A stretch of 64,000 nt of DNA from Mikania micrantha (Eukaryota > Streptophyta > Magnoliopsida > Asterales > Asteraceae), in contig CM018691.1 of the NCBI GenBank assembly GCA_009363875.1, forward strand, positions 43,335,399 through 43,399,398. The letters are read 5' to 3'. The notes beneath the pieces were generated by a model. It was not told the DNA's origin. It worked only from the letters and a program-made list of their open reading frames with translations, and did no database searches. Position 1 is the stretch's first letter; every line of letters begins with the position of its first letter. The translations under genes were made by a program, and so were the position numbers. Positions 12,401 to 22,799 of the stretch are shown one piece after another.

Positions 12401-12928
12401 GGAGAAGTTGAAAGGTTTGTTCAGCACCAAGGCAGCGAAAGCACACTGGATTTTCTCTCGCATATCATCGAATCCACCTCTTCTTGACCCGAGACAGTGA
12501 ACCAGAACGTGTGCAAGATATTTGAACTGTGGAGACATGTAGGCTTTGTTGAGAATTCCTGCTCCAATATCACCTTCGTACTTGCATCTCAGAAAACAAC
12601 CACGAACTAAGTAACGGTCTAGCAGAGATGGCTGATCGGGCGTATCCTGAAAACCACAAACTCTCCTTATGTGCTCAGCTGACAAGACAACATTATGTCC
12701 CAGCACCTTCCCTCTAATAACAGGAGGCTCAGCCTCACAATCGATATCTGCCGAAGACCAGAAGTCTTGCTGATGAGAGTGGTATGGTACATATATGGTA
12801 GAGATGGCTGTAAAAATCCTCGAACGCCTGAGAAAAGTGATAATCTCTGTGTAGTGTTTGGCGTTCGGAGTGGTGAGATCCAAATGAGCACAAATGTTAT
12901 GCTTTGGCACAGACTTGTAACCTGCCAT
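9409..12928 (-). pseudogene. Copia-D ORF3, long extra protein between pol and 3' LTR (function unknown)
   Basis: Three adjoining minus-strand frames appear to be one protein of about 1170 residues broken by frameshifts near 12315 and near 11100. N-terminal part (12928-12311): MAGYKSVPKHN start, compact conserved-looking domain with SAEHIRRVCGF and ending KKFLMYPRFLQ; I believe related domains are annotated in plants as putative transposon proteins, but cannot verify this. Middle (to 11100): Asp/Ser-rich, low-complexity Val/Ser/Thr linker and basic clusters RKRKRKTQR and RRKRSR. C-terminal part (to 9409): heptad-like coiled coil around MTATGFNERILLLEAENARL, an acidic Glu/Asp run, then a Trp/Tyr-rich basic domain (WWYYDGRTGEAVIVL). 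No signal peptide or membrane helix is visible, so it is not an obvious envelope protein. Confidence 0.7.
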
Positions 12929-12997
12929 ACTTAACAACAAAGAATAAACATGTTAGTGCAATTCAGTTGAACAGAAAACAGAAATCAGATCAAAGAA

Positions 12998-13210
12998 TCA
13001 GTTCAAACAATTTTTGGTCGAATGAGTCTTTTGGCCGAATGAGCCATTCGCCTAATGAGTTTCATTCGTCGAATAGACATCATTCGCCGAATGAGCGATA
13101 AGCTGAGATAGTCATTCGTCGAATGAGCAATTCGCCGAATGAGCCATTCGCCGAATGAGCTTCATTCGCCGAATGAGTCATTCGCTGAATGACGACATTC
13201 GGCTTTCAGT
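12998..13210. repeat. Array of ATTCGNCGAAT palindromes, copy 1 (Copia-D spacer)
   Basis: At least seven near-perfect palindromes of the form CATTCGNCGAATG, separated by short AGC/AGT linkers, in about 210 bp just beyond the start of ORF3. Confidence 0.9.
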
Positions 13211-13489
13211 TTGAGTTCAAAATCCCTTTTTCAAAATACTCAAATCAATCCAAAAAATTTACATAGACAGACTCAGAATCGACCGATTAAGGTTTTTAAA
13301 ACAGGTCTTAGGTGGTTTCATGTCCATATTGACCATTTACAGCAAGTGCGAACAAAGAAGCCCTAAAACCCTAAAATCTGTTCTAGTTTTAATGATTTCA
13401 TGGTTAGAATTTGCTGACAATCATTCTCCAAGTACCTAAGATGAAAATAAACAAGGTTATGAGCAGCAGGATCAGTAAAAATCACGAGG

Positions 13490-13850
13490 AAAAGAACGGC
13501 CGAAGAGAGATGTTGTTTCGGCGAATGTCGCACACAGTGAGTCGGCGAAAGAGAAAATGGTCAAATGAGTTTCATTCGGCCGATAGACTGTTATTTAGCC
13601 ACAGTCATTCGCCGAATGAGACAGACGAAAGGTCGGTTGAAACTCAGACACATTCGCCAAAAGTGATTGACGAATGAGACATTCGTCACCACTCATTCGC
13701 CGAATGTGAATGTCGAGTGAGACATTCGACACCCTTCATTCGTCGAATGAGAGAAACTGGGTTTGATTTATTCGGTCGAATGACTCATTCGCAGAATGAA
13801 GTCATTCGGCCGAATGAATGAAATTCACCTCTCATTCGGACGAATGAGAG
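13490..13850. repeat. Array of ATTCGNCGAAT palindromes, copy 2 (Copia-D spacer)
   Basis: More degenerate continuation of the array, with forms such as ATTCGCCGAATG, ATTCGTCGAATG, ATTCGGCCGAATG and ATTCGCAGAATG. Between the two arrays (13211-13489) the sequence is AT-rich without a gene. Confidence 0.85.
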
Positions 13851-14937
13851 ATTTTAACACCCAAAACCCAAACTTTTTCAATATTTATCATTTTGAACAT
13901 CAAAATTTTGACAATTATGAAGATATGTCTGGTTGGTTCAGGACTCAGATGTGGCAGGCATCCGAATCTACAAATGATCATCTAAAATAAAGTTGAAAAT
14001 AGAAAATCCTTTTGTATTTTTCTGAAACAACAAATACGACTGTACAAATAGTAACTAAAGACAAATAAACACATATTTTTGTGAGATATCAATGAATAAA
14101 ATAACACATATCTCTAATCACATCACATCAGTTTCACTTAATGTTTCACTTCAAACACAATTGCATTATGATACGATTACTGATATATTGTCCAGACTTA
14201 ATCCAAACAATACACAACTACTAAACAGACTTTATGATCACTCATATTTTCTGATTGAGTTCCCCATTTCATTTCACCATTAAAGATCAAAATCAGTTCA
14301 AAACTCATTTCTGCATATCTTAAAACCAATCATCATGAATTCAATAACATTCCAACATTATTATCTTTTTGTATTTTTATTGTTCTATCCAAATGGATGG
14401 CTTCAGCTAGGTCCGTCCCAGCAATATGGCACATATATGGAATCAAACTTAATTTGTTTAAGTATTTCTCAAGCTTAATACCAGCTTGCATTTATTTTTC
14501 TTCAAGCTTAATACCAGCTTGTTTTTGTTTTTCTTCAAGCTTAATACCAGCTTGTTTTTGTTTTTCTTCAAGCTTAATACCAGCTTGCATTTATTTTTCT
14601 TTGATTGAAACCTCATTTGATTCCATGATGACAGGTGTATGCTTGATTTGAGTCAAAAACCATTTCTCACTCAAGTGGTTTTATAAAATGGATCCCACAG
14701 ATCAAACTTTCTAAGTTATCACAAGTTGTTTATTCATTTTGTAGAGTTGGCCTATCAGTACATCCCATCAAATTCTCTTGTGATTTCAGCTTATACATTC
14801 AATTCTGCTTCTATGACATGATAGATTAATGCATTACTCTATAAAGAAAGACCATCTCAATTTTTAATTTTTCTATTGTTTTTGGTTTTTCAATTTTTTT
14901 AAATGTTTTTGGTTTTTCAAATAACACATATCTCCCC
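13851..14937. other. Non-coding spacer of Copia-D between ORF3 and pol
   Basis: AT-rich sequence with no supported ORF apart from the 33-bp tandem repeat at 14469-14600. Poly-T tracts (about 14860-14920) lie next to the broken pol end. Confidence 0.6.
14469..14600. repeat. 33-bp tandem repeat, four units
   Basis: Four head-to-tail 33-bp units, each beginning TCAAGCTTAATACCAGCTTG. Units 1 and 4 end GCATTTATTTTTCT and units 2 and 3 end TTTTTGTTTTTCT variants. The period is a multiple of three, but I see no gene using it. Confidence 0.92.
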
Positions 14938-17760
14938 CTAAAAACCTAAAAACAGAAAATCTTTCTGAGTTTTTGATGAAGAAAATAAACTATATGCAGT
15001 AAGTTCAAATTTATCATCATTAGGGTACCATAAGCCAAGATCCGGTGTACCCTTCAGATAACGCATAATCCTTTTAACAACAATGATATGAAATACTCTT
15101 GGTTTTGACTGATAGCGTGCACACAAGCAAGAAGCAAACATGATGTCTGGCCGAGAAGCAGTGAGATACATAAGAGATCCAATCATTCCTCGGTACAGAG
15201 TGGCATCAATTAACTCCTCTTTTTCATCTGGAGTAATCCCGTGATTAACAGCCAGTGGGGTACCAGCAGGCTTTGCATCAGACATACTGAACCGGCTCAG
15301 AATGTCACCAACATATTTGGTTTGATGAATAAAAAACCCTGCCTCAGACTGATCCACCTGCAAACCCAAGAAAAATTTCATCTCTCCCAAAGATTATGTC
15401 GTCTACATACACTTGCACCAAGAGCAATTCATTGTCCTTCTCATGAATGAATAATGTGCAGTCAATGATACCTCTTCTGAACCCGTTGTTCAGAAGGTGA
15501 GTAGAAAGTGTTTCATACCACGCTCACGGTGCTTGATGCAATCCATATAAGGCCTTGTCTAATTTGTAGACTTGGTCTCGATGTAATGGATCCTCAAACC
15601 CGGGAGGTTGACTGACATATACTGTCTCACTGATCAGACCGTGAAGGAACGCACTCTTAACATCCATTTGATAAACCTTGAATTTCTTAAAAGATGCATA
15701 AGCCAAGAGGATACGAATTGCTTCAAGTCGAGCAACCGAAGCAAACACCTCATTGTAGTCCAAACCCTCTATCTGTCTGACTCCCTGAACCACCAGACGT
15801 GCCTTGTTTCGCACTATGATCCCGTGATCATCTTTCTTGCAACGAAGAACCCATCGAGTGCCAATTACTTTTGCACCTTTTGGTCTGTCAACCAATTGCC
15901 AGACACCTAACTTTTTGAACTGCAGAAGTTCCTCTTGCATGGCATCAACCCATGATTCTTCTCTTAAAGCTTCAGTGACAGTACGTGGTTCAACTTGAGA
16001 GATAAAGCAGGAATGAGCACAAAAGCTTACATATGCAAAATAAAGAATGTCAGCAAGACCTCCTGAAGAAATCTGATTTCGAGTCTTCACTCCATCCAAA
16101 GGACTCCCAATAATGTTTTCTTGAGGATGAATGCGGTTAATTCTTCCAACAGGATGAGCTGGAACCCCAACCTCAGGATCTTGGTTATTCAGATTCAAAT
16201 CCTCAAGACCTGGTACAAGATTATCAACAGCTGGTTCAGGAGCCGCCGGATGAGAATGATTGTCATCTGTGTCTGAACTGTCATCATTTATCTGTGTGGT
16301 TGGGACAGATGCAGAGGAAGGTTTCAAAGGTTCATCAGGTGCATTTTGTGCATCATACAGCATCTGAACTGCAATATCTTCATCTGAATACATGGGAGGC
16401 ATATTGAATGAATCAAACAGACTAGAATAATCAAACATCCAGTCTGGGCCTTTTCCAGGTGGGGGCATAGAATATTTCTGAACATCAACATGGTACCACT
16501 CCTCCACATTATGAGTTGAGATGTTGTAAACTCTTTTATTTGGAGTGTTGTACCCAAGAAAGTACCCTTCTTCCACCTTTTCATTGAACTTGCCCTGCTC
16601 ATGTTTCTTAAGCGTAGTGCATGGTGCACCAAACGGTTCCAGATACTTAAGATTTGGCTTTCTATTATGGAGCATTTCAAAGCAAATCTTCCCATGTCGT
16701 TTCACAATGAGAACCCGGTTCAATGTATAGCAAGCATTTGCTACAGCTTCATTCCAGAACTGAACCGGTAAAGATGAATCAACAAGCATGGTTCTAGCAG
16801 CCTCAATCAATGTCCTATTTTTCCGTTCAGTAACACAATTAATTTGGGGAACATATGGAGCACTAAACTGTTGCACAATACCCCGTGCATTACAGAAAGT
16901 CTCCATGTTGCGATTTTTGAACTCTGTTCCATTATCTGTGCGAAACTGACGAATCTTGAGCTTATAAAGTGATTCAAGTTTGGTAACCAACACTTGAATG
17001 CAATCAAACGTTTCAGATTTCTCCTTCAAAAAGAAAACCCAAGAATATCTGGAATACTCATCAGTGATGACAAGACAGTATTGATCTCCAGCTATACTTT
17101 TTCGATTCACAGGACCAAACAGATCCATATGGAGAAGCTCAAGAGGAACATTGATTGAATGAAACTTTTTCAGCTTGTGAGACTGCTTAGTTTGCTTTCC
17201 CTTCTTTCAAGATACACAGATATCAGACAACTTAAAATTCTTTAGGCTAACTCCCTCCACCAGACTATTATGAACCAAATGATTCATCTTGCGTAAACTC
17301 AAATGACGCATCCTCTTATGCCAAAGGATTGAATCTTTCTCAGTTGCCTTTGTCATAAAACATGAAGCTGTGGAGGATGTTGTTGAAGCTGGGGCCATGT
17401 TGAGAACATATAAATCTTGCTTTCTGGGAGCAGACATCAAAATCCATTCTTCAGGAATCTTAACACCTTGCTTAAGAATGTAGCATTTTGACTCATCAAA
17501 TAAAACTTTGTACTCTTTGTCACAGATTTGTGAAACTAAAAGAAGATTATTTTCCAATTGCTTAACAAATATGACATTATCAAAAGACACTTGACCATTG
17601 GTCAGAATTACCTCTCATGTAATAAATCAACCTTTATCACCGGCAAATGCAACATATCCACCGCAAACTACATTCACATTGGTGAGCAAAGAAATATCAC
17701 CAGTCATGTGCCTGGAAGCCCCACTATCAACTATCCAATTGCTGTTAACTCCAGCTTTTA
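14938..17760 (-). pseudogene. Copia-D pol remnant: protease, integrase, reverse transcriptase
   Basis: Ty1/copia order protease-integrase-RT on the minus strand. Protease: VDSGASRHMTGD at about 17690-17740. GAG-pre-integrase with HKRMRHLSLRKMNHL at about 17270-17330, then an in-frame TGA at 17207. Integrase core with FRTDNGTEFKN and a mutated third motif (QINCVTERKN). RT with RWVLRCKK, MDVKSAFLHG and KALYGLHQAP; a frame break at 15524 precedes the YVDD motif (about 15395-15410) and the rest of RT (GEMKFFLGLQVDQ to YLKGTPDLGLWY). RNase H is missing: homology stops near FELTAYS at about 15000. The element cannot make an active polymerase. Confidence 0.88.
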
Positions 17761-17786
17761 GGGCAACCTGCACAATAAAGAGACAA

Positions 17787-20685
17787 TCAGTTCACTTTGG
17801 GAACCCAAGCCTTTACAGTCCTGGGTTGACCCAGAGAGTCTCGGATCCATACATCAATCCATTTACCATCTGGAAGAGACTTATCTGAGATAGGTGGAAC
17901 TGATTCCTCAGATGGTTTAACTTTCCAGATTGCATTTTTATCAAAGGAATTTTTCAGATAAATGGATGATGGTGTTGCTTGTTTAACTTTAAGCACAATT
18001 GGAACATCCAAAGTTTCCAGTTTCTCTTTACCCTTGTCTAAAGATTTGGCCTGTATTTGTTGTTTGGGTTTTGTTTGAACATGCTTAGTTACAGATTTGA
18101 CAGGTTTGGTTAAAGCAGAATTCAGTTTTCTGAAAGGAACAACCTTTGGCCTGATCAAATGAGGGCAAAATCTAACAATGTGCCTAGGTTCACCACATTC
18201 AAAGCAAACTTTTTCACCCTTTGTATGAAAATGTTTTAAATCAGAAAATGATTTTTTATTTGATTTAAAAACATTTGTTTTTAGATTGTCTTGATTAAAA
18301 CCCAATCCCTTTGTCCCTTTGTTACCAACAAAAGCTGACTTGGTTACACACTTAGCTTCAGACTCTTGTGAAGCTTTTACAAAGCACAATTCTTTGTAAA
18401 TCTTTGAATTGCATATTGGGTCACCTTTCATGAAAACAGGGGTTTGATTCTGAGTAGTACCATACTTAGGTGAATAATCTGATTCATCCTCAGAATCTGA
18501 GACCCAATCTTCAACAATTCCATCCACCCGAGATCCCTCAGACTTTGATAAACTCTGATTAGTAATCAGTCCAGTTGGATCAATTACTAATGGAGTAGTG
18601 ACTTGAAAATCCTTAACATCTTTTTCATTTGGTGTATTGACAAAGGTGTTGAGGATTGGTGGAGGACAATTCTGATAGTTAACTTTTCCCTTCCCCCGTT
18701 GATCAGTACTTCTACTGATCATGTGCTCAATAATATAAGATGAGCTCTCATAGCTCTTGAGCTTCTGTCCTAGGGTCTCATAGTCACACTCGACTATTGC
18801 TAACTTCTTCTTGATCTCATTGATGGTATTGAGATAAGAAGTTATAGCATCTTGCTTATTCAGCACTGCGATCTCAGCCTCATGCAATTGTCTGTTTAAA
18901 AGATCAATTTTAGCTTGAAAATCTTTTTCATTAGATTTTAAAATTTTGTTAGCCTCAATGCACAAGTCGAGATCATTTATCAAATCACTATTATGCTTCT
19001 GATAAGCAAGAACCTTACTTCTAAGGTCAACATAATTAAAACACTCAGAATGTGAAGATGAACAATCAGTGTATACCTGCTCGGACTCTGATGAAGCAGA
19101 AGAGTTTACCATCAAAGCAAACTGAGTAGTGGAGTCATCATTTCCGCATCAGAGTCTTGAGTGTCTGAATCCGTCACACTATCTGACTCTGAACTTGAGG
19201 CTTTATCATCATTCATATTTGATTCTTCCAGAGTGCTTTCCTCACTTTGATCTTCAATCTGTTGAATCTCAGCCACACATGCTTTATCCCGTTCTCCTTG
19301 ATCAACATTGAATCTGAAATCCCAGTTCACTCCTTCATCCTGTTGTACCATTAAAGCTTTGCTCGCAGAAGATGAAGATCCAGCTTGAGTAGGAGAATCA
19401 ATGGGAATCAATATTCTTTCTGGATTTGCAGTAGAAGATTTCTGATGCTGGAATGGATTTTTGTTGCCTGCTTTCTTCGGTTGCTTGCACTGTCTAGCAA
19501 AATGACCTTTCTCTCCACAGTTGTAGCATGTCACCGATGCCATATCAAATCCAAATTTAGACTCCTTGTTTAAATTTATGTCTTTACCAGTTCTTTTCAC
19601 AAACTCCTTAGCTCTCCTCACAGCACTTGCCAAAGCCCACATAATGTCAATCTTTTCCATGTCATCAGGATCTATCTGAGAATAGTCATCATTGGTCAAA
19701 TAAGGATTGCCAATTTGACCAGCAACTAAACCATCATATGAGCTAACCAGTGTAGACAAAAGACCCATATGTTCTTTAGCAATCTCCACAGTGACCTTGT
19801 CAAAGTTGTCTGTTTTCAGGCTGGTAGAGGGCTGATGATGCTCATTTTGTGAACTGGTTGAAGATGACTGACTGAAATGAATCTGAGCAGTAGATGGAGC
19901 TTCAATGTCTGAGAAACAAAAGCAGTCTTTAAAGGAGCATGAGTAGTTGATTTATCAACTGTGGGAGTAGAATAGTACAATGAAGGATCCTGAACTTGTG
20001 CAACCCTTTTTGCTTTCCATTTGTTCTCTATCTCTTGTTCTTTCAGTTTTTGAATGAAATCATTTATATCCATGTGAGCCATCATCTCAATCTGTTTCAG
20101 AACCATCAAGAAAGATTCCCATTTTGGAGGTAAGGCATCAGCTAAACATTGGATCTTCTCTTGAGTAGTAGTCTTGACTTCATGATTGAATAGCTCACTC
20201 AGAAGATGATAGAATCTTGCAAACAACTCATCCAAAGATTCATTCCCCACATACATAAAGCTATTGAATTCCTTCCTCAATGCTTTAGATTTGATGTTTT
20301 TCAATGCATCATTACCCTCATAACGCTGTTGCAAGGCATCCCACAAATACTTAGACGAAGTAAACTGTCTGAACTGATGAAAGATATCAGTAGCTATGGA
20401 CTGGGATAAGATAGCATAAGCCTTCTTCTCATAATCATAAAGCTTCCTTTGAGGCTCAGTCATCTGTGTGACTAGCATAGGAGTTCCATCTTCATTTAGA
20501 GGCCTCAGATAACCTCCTTCAATCATCATCCATAGGTTTGTATCCACCCCATTAATGTGAATCTCAAACCGATACTTCCAGTGAGGATAATCGTCTAAGG
20601 TTAGTAAATTGGGAGCTTTATTTGAGTTTCCCGTCTCATTCTCTGTCAACAGTAAAGTCTGAATACGATGATTTTGATTAGCCAT
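17787..20685 (-). pseudogene. Copia-D gag, three frames
   Basis: Large copia gag. The likely start is MANQNHR at 20685, 15 codons inside the open frame. The N-terminal UBN2-like capsid part (PHWKYRFEIHINGVD, LWDALQQRYEG) spans to about 19900. A small indel near 19910 shifts the frame, followed by the zinc knuckle CYNCGEKGHFARQC (about 19490-19530). A second shift occurs near 19140, then an acidic and coiled-coil segment and a second knuckle-like motif CFECGEPRHIVRFC (about 18175-18215). The frame ends WVPKVN at 17787; pol follows in a different frame. A two-knuckle, coiled-coil gag of this length fits SIRE-type elements. Confidence 0.85.
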
Positions 20686-20747
20686 CAATGCTAAATCCTC
20701 CATATGATCAAGAATAACAAGATCCAACACTTAGAAAAATTTTCTAA

Positions 20748-21066
20748 GACTGATGGCCGAATGAAGATACTTTAGAAAAATTTTCTAAGACTGATGGCCG
20801 AATGAAGATACTTGAGCGAATGACGGGGGACGAATGTAATAAAACTGGCGAATGAGAAGATGAGTATGACACTTGGAGAATGAGTTGGGCAAATGAACCT
20901 ATTTGGCGAATGAAGGATCGAATGAGGTGATTCGCCGAATGAGTGTAGAGTATGATGCTATTCGCCGAATGACTGGTCGAAAGAAGGCTATTCGCCGAAT
21001 GACTTAAATGATGGATCTATTCGGCGAATGAGGGCTGATTCGGCCAAACTTATTCGGCCGCAATAG
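20748..21066. repeat. Array of ATTCGNCGAAT palindromes, copy 3 (Copia-D leader)
   Basis: The untranslated leader between PBS and gag contains repeated CGAATGA units, including four or more ATTCG[CG]CGAATGA palindromes between 20930 and 21035, and a tandem duplication of a roughly 39-bp unit containing TTTTCTAAGACTGATGGCCG at 20738-20812. Confidence 0.88.
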
Positions 21067-21312
21067 ACATTCGGGCGATCTAGGGTTTTCAACAACGAAA
21101 ATCGTGATAACTTGCGATTTTGACCAAATCTATGCACCAAATTTGGTACAGAACATCATGACATGATAATCAACCTAATGAGAAATGGTTTTGACACAAA
21201 TAGTGACTTGGAGAACAAGAAACTTAGGGTTTATGAAAGTTACGAAAATCAGGGTTTTGGAAAACTAAGATCTGATGATTTAGAGTGAAAATCGAGTAGA
21301 ATCTAGAGCGAA

Positions 21313-21325
21313 GGCTCTGATAACA
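21313..21325 (-). promoter_or_regulatory. Copia-D primer-binding site
   Basis: On the minus strand TGTTATCAGAGCC lies just inside the 5' LTR, one mismatch from the initiator-Met tRNA complementary sequence. Confidence 0.82.
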
Positions 21326-21328
21326 CTT

Positions 21329-21955
21329 TGTTGGACCTTCGAGGAGCTCGAAAACAATCCGATTCCAATGGAAATCTACCCGACAGCCTCTGGAATAATG
21401 CGGAATCCTATTCCAGGGTTTTCCAATCAAAATCAACAGCAACCGTGGTGATCCGAAGGTGTAGGAAGGACTTGTAAGCAAGAATCGAACACCACGGGTT
21501 GAGAATCAAACTTGGACGATCAATGGCCACTCTAATCTCCTATGGTTTGACTCTGGGATCTCAGGGAAGAAGGAGGTCTCTCAAAAGGTTAGGATTGAAA
21601 TGATTTGAACATGTATTTATAGGCAGAAGTCATTCGGCCGAATGAGTGGCCGAAGCAGCTCATTCGACGAATGACTTGCCCGAATGGACATGTCAATCGA
21701 ATGAGTCATTCGGCGAATGACTCATTCTCTCGCCTGTCATTCGCTATATCGTTCATTCGGCGAATGACTTCATTCTCTAGAGTCATTCGCCCGAATGTGC
21801 AATTTTCATACTCAACTAGTAATTAATCAGATCAACTAATTATATAATCAATAATAAACATTAAGAATGATATATAAAGACAACTTCCATTAATATCTTG
21901 AATTTTACATGATGAGTATTACAAAATAGAACTAGGGACATTACATGTATCTACA
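21329..21955 (-). repeat. Copia-D 5' LTR
   Basis: 627 bp. In + orientation it runs from TGTTGGACC to TATCTACA, followed by TSD AGACA. It matches 8809-9388 with about 15 substitutions plus a 46-bp segment rich in CGAATGA units absent from the other LTR. Confidence 0.92.
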
Positions 21956-21960
21956 AGACA

Positions 21961-22620
21961 CCTGCTAGAGTAGAGAAGAAATCCTTTGAGGGAAAGTGGA
22001 AATTTTTTTGATAATCGTATTGGTAATTAGAAAAGAAGGAATCAGGGTCTAGGAAATTTCTGCACTGCAAACACATCTGGAGTTTCATGTTGTAGGTTGG
22101 TATGTGAATGATGATCTAAGATAAGACACTAAATTCAAACATATAGTGTTAAGTTACCTCTAGAGCTAATTGTAGGAAATAGAAGTTGTTTTGAATGTGG
22201 AGCAAATGATCATTTTAGGAAGGATTGCTATAATTTAAAGCCTACCAATACTATAGGTTGAGCTTTTGTAATGATTGTGGGTGTTGCTCATGATGAAACA
22301 TATATTTTCACTAGTGTGTTTCTTGTTAATAACCACTTTGCCTTTAAATTGTTGATACGGGAGTCGATCTAAGTTTTGTGTCAAAGGAATTCGAACCTTT
22401 GTTTGATCTAAAATCAAGTAAATTAGATAAGCGTTATCATATAGAATTGAAAAAAGGTAAGGTTATTAAGTCTTATGAGATCATTAAAGGATGTATGTTG
22501 CAGCTAGAAACTCCTTCATTTAGGATTGGTCTCATACATGTGGAAGTTGGTAGCTTTGATATTGTAGTCGGTTTAGATTGGTTATCTAAAAACCATACGG
22601 AATTAGTTTGTTTCTAAAAG
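21961..22620 (+). pseudogene. Gypsy-C gag C-terminus and protease remnant
   Basis: Continuation of Gypsy-C after Copia-D. A zinc knuckle CFECGANDHFRKDC is readable at about 22175-22220. The protease active site survives as a VDTGVDLSFV-like segment at about 22350-22382, followed by KGCMLQ and VGLDWLSKNH (to 22617), matching the protease and tether seen in Gypsy-A/B. A frameshift and stops separate these pieces. Confidence 0.8.
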
Positions 22621-22799
22621 GTGATTCGTTTATCTCTTCCTAACGATGACGTCCTAGTTGTTTCGAGGTGAACTGAAGAAACCTACCTTGAAAATGATCA
22701 ACGTTATGAAGACACAAAAGTTGAAAAGTTAAGGATCAAGGTTACCTGTTGTTCGAAGAATAATAATAAAAATAAGGTTTTCCCAGAAGACCTGTCGGT

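Larger units (their letters stand above)
8809..21955 (-). mobile_element. Copia-D, SIRE/Maximus-like Ty1/copia element with extra 3' coding region
   Basis: A 13.1-kb copia element on the minus strand, inserted in gag of Gypsy-C with TSD AGACA (8804-8808, 21956-21960). In its own orientation: 5' LTR 21329-21955, PBS, palindrome-rich leader, gag, protease, integrase, RT (RNase H lost), a long spacer with palindrome and 33-bp repeats, ORF3, PPT, 3' LTR 8809-9388. LTRs differ by about 15 substitutions in 580 aligned bases (by eye) and a roughly 46-bp indel, so it is older than Gypsy-A/B. All frames carry lesions. The SIRE-like assignment rests on the large gag and the region 3' of pol and is inference. 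Confidence 0.9.

Noticed and set aside
9409..12928. Envelope-like glycoprotein in Copia-D
   Set aside because: No signal peptide, transmembrane helix or cleavage-site pattern visible in any of the three frames.
12998..13850. CRISPR array
   Set aside because: Short palindromes with irregular 2-20 bp linkers in a plant retrotransposon; no uniform repeat-spacer structure and no cas genes.
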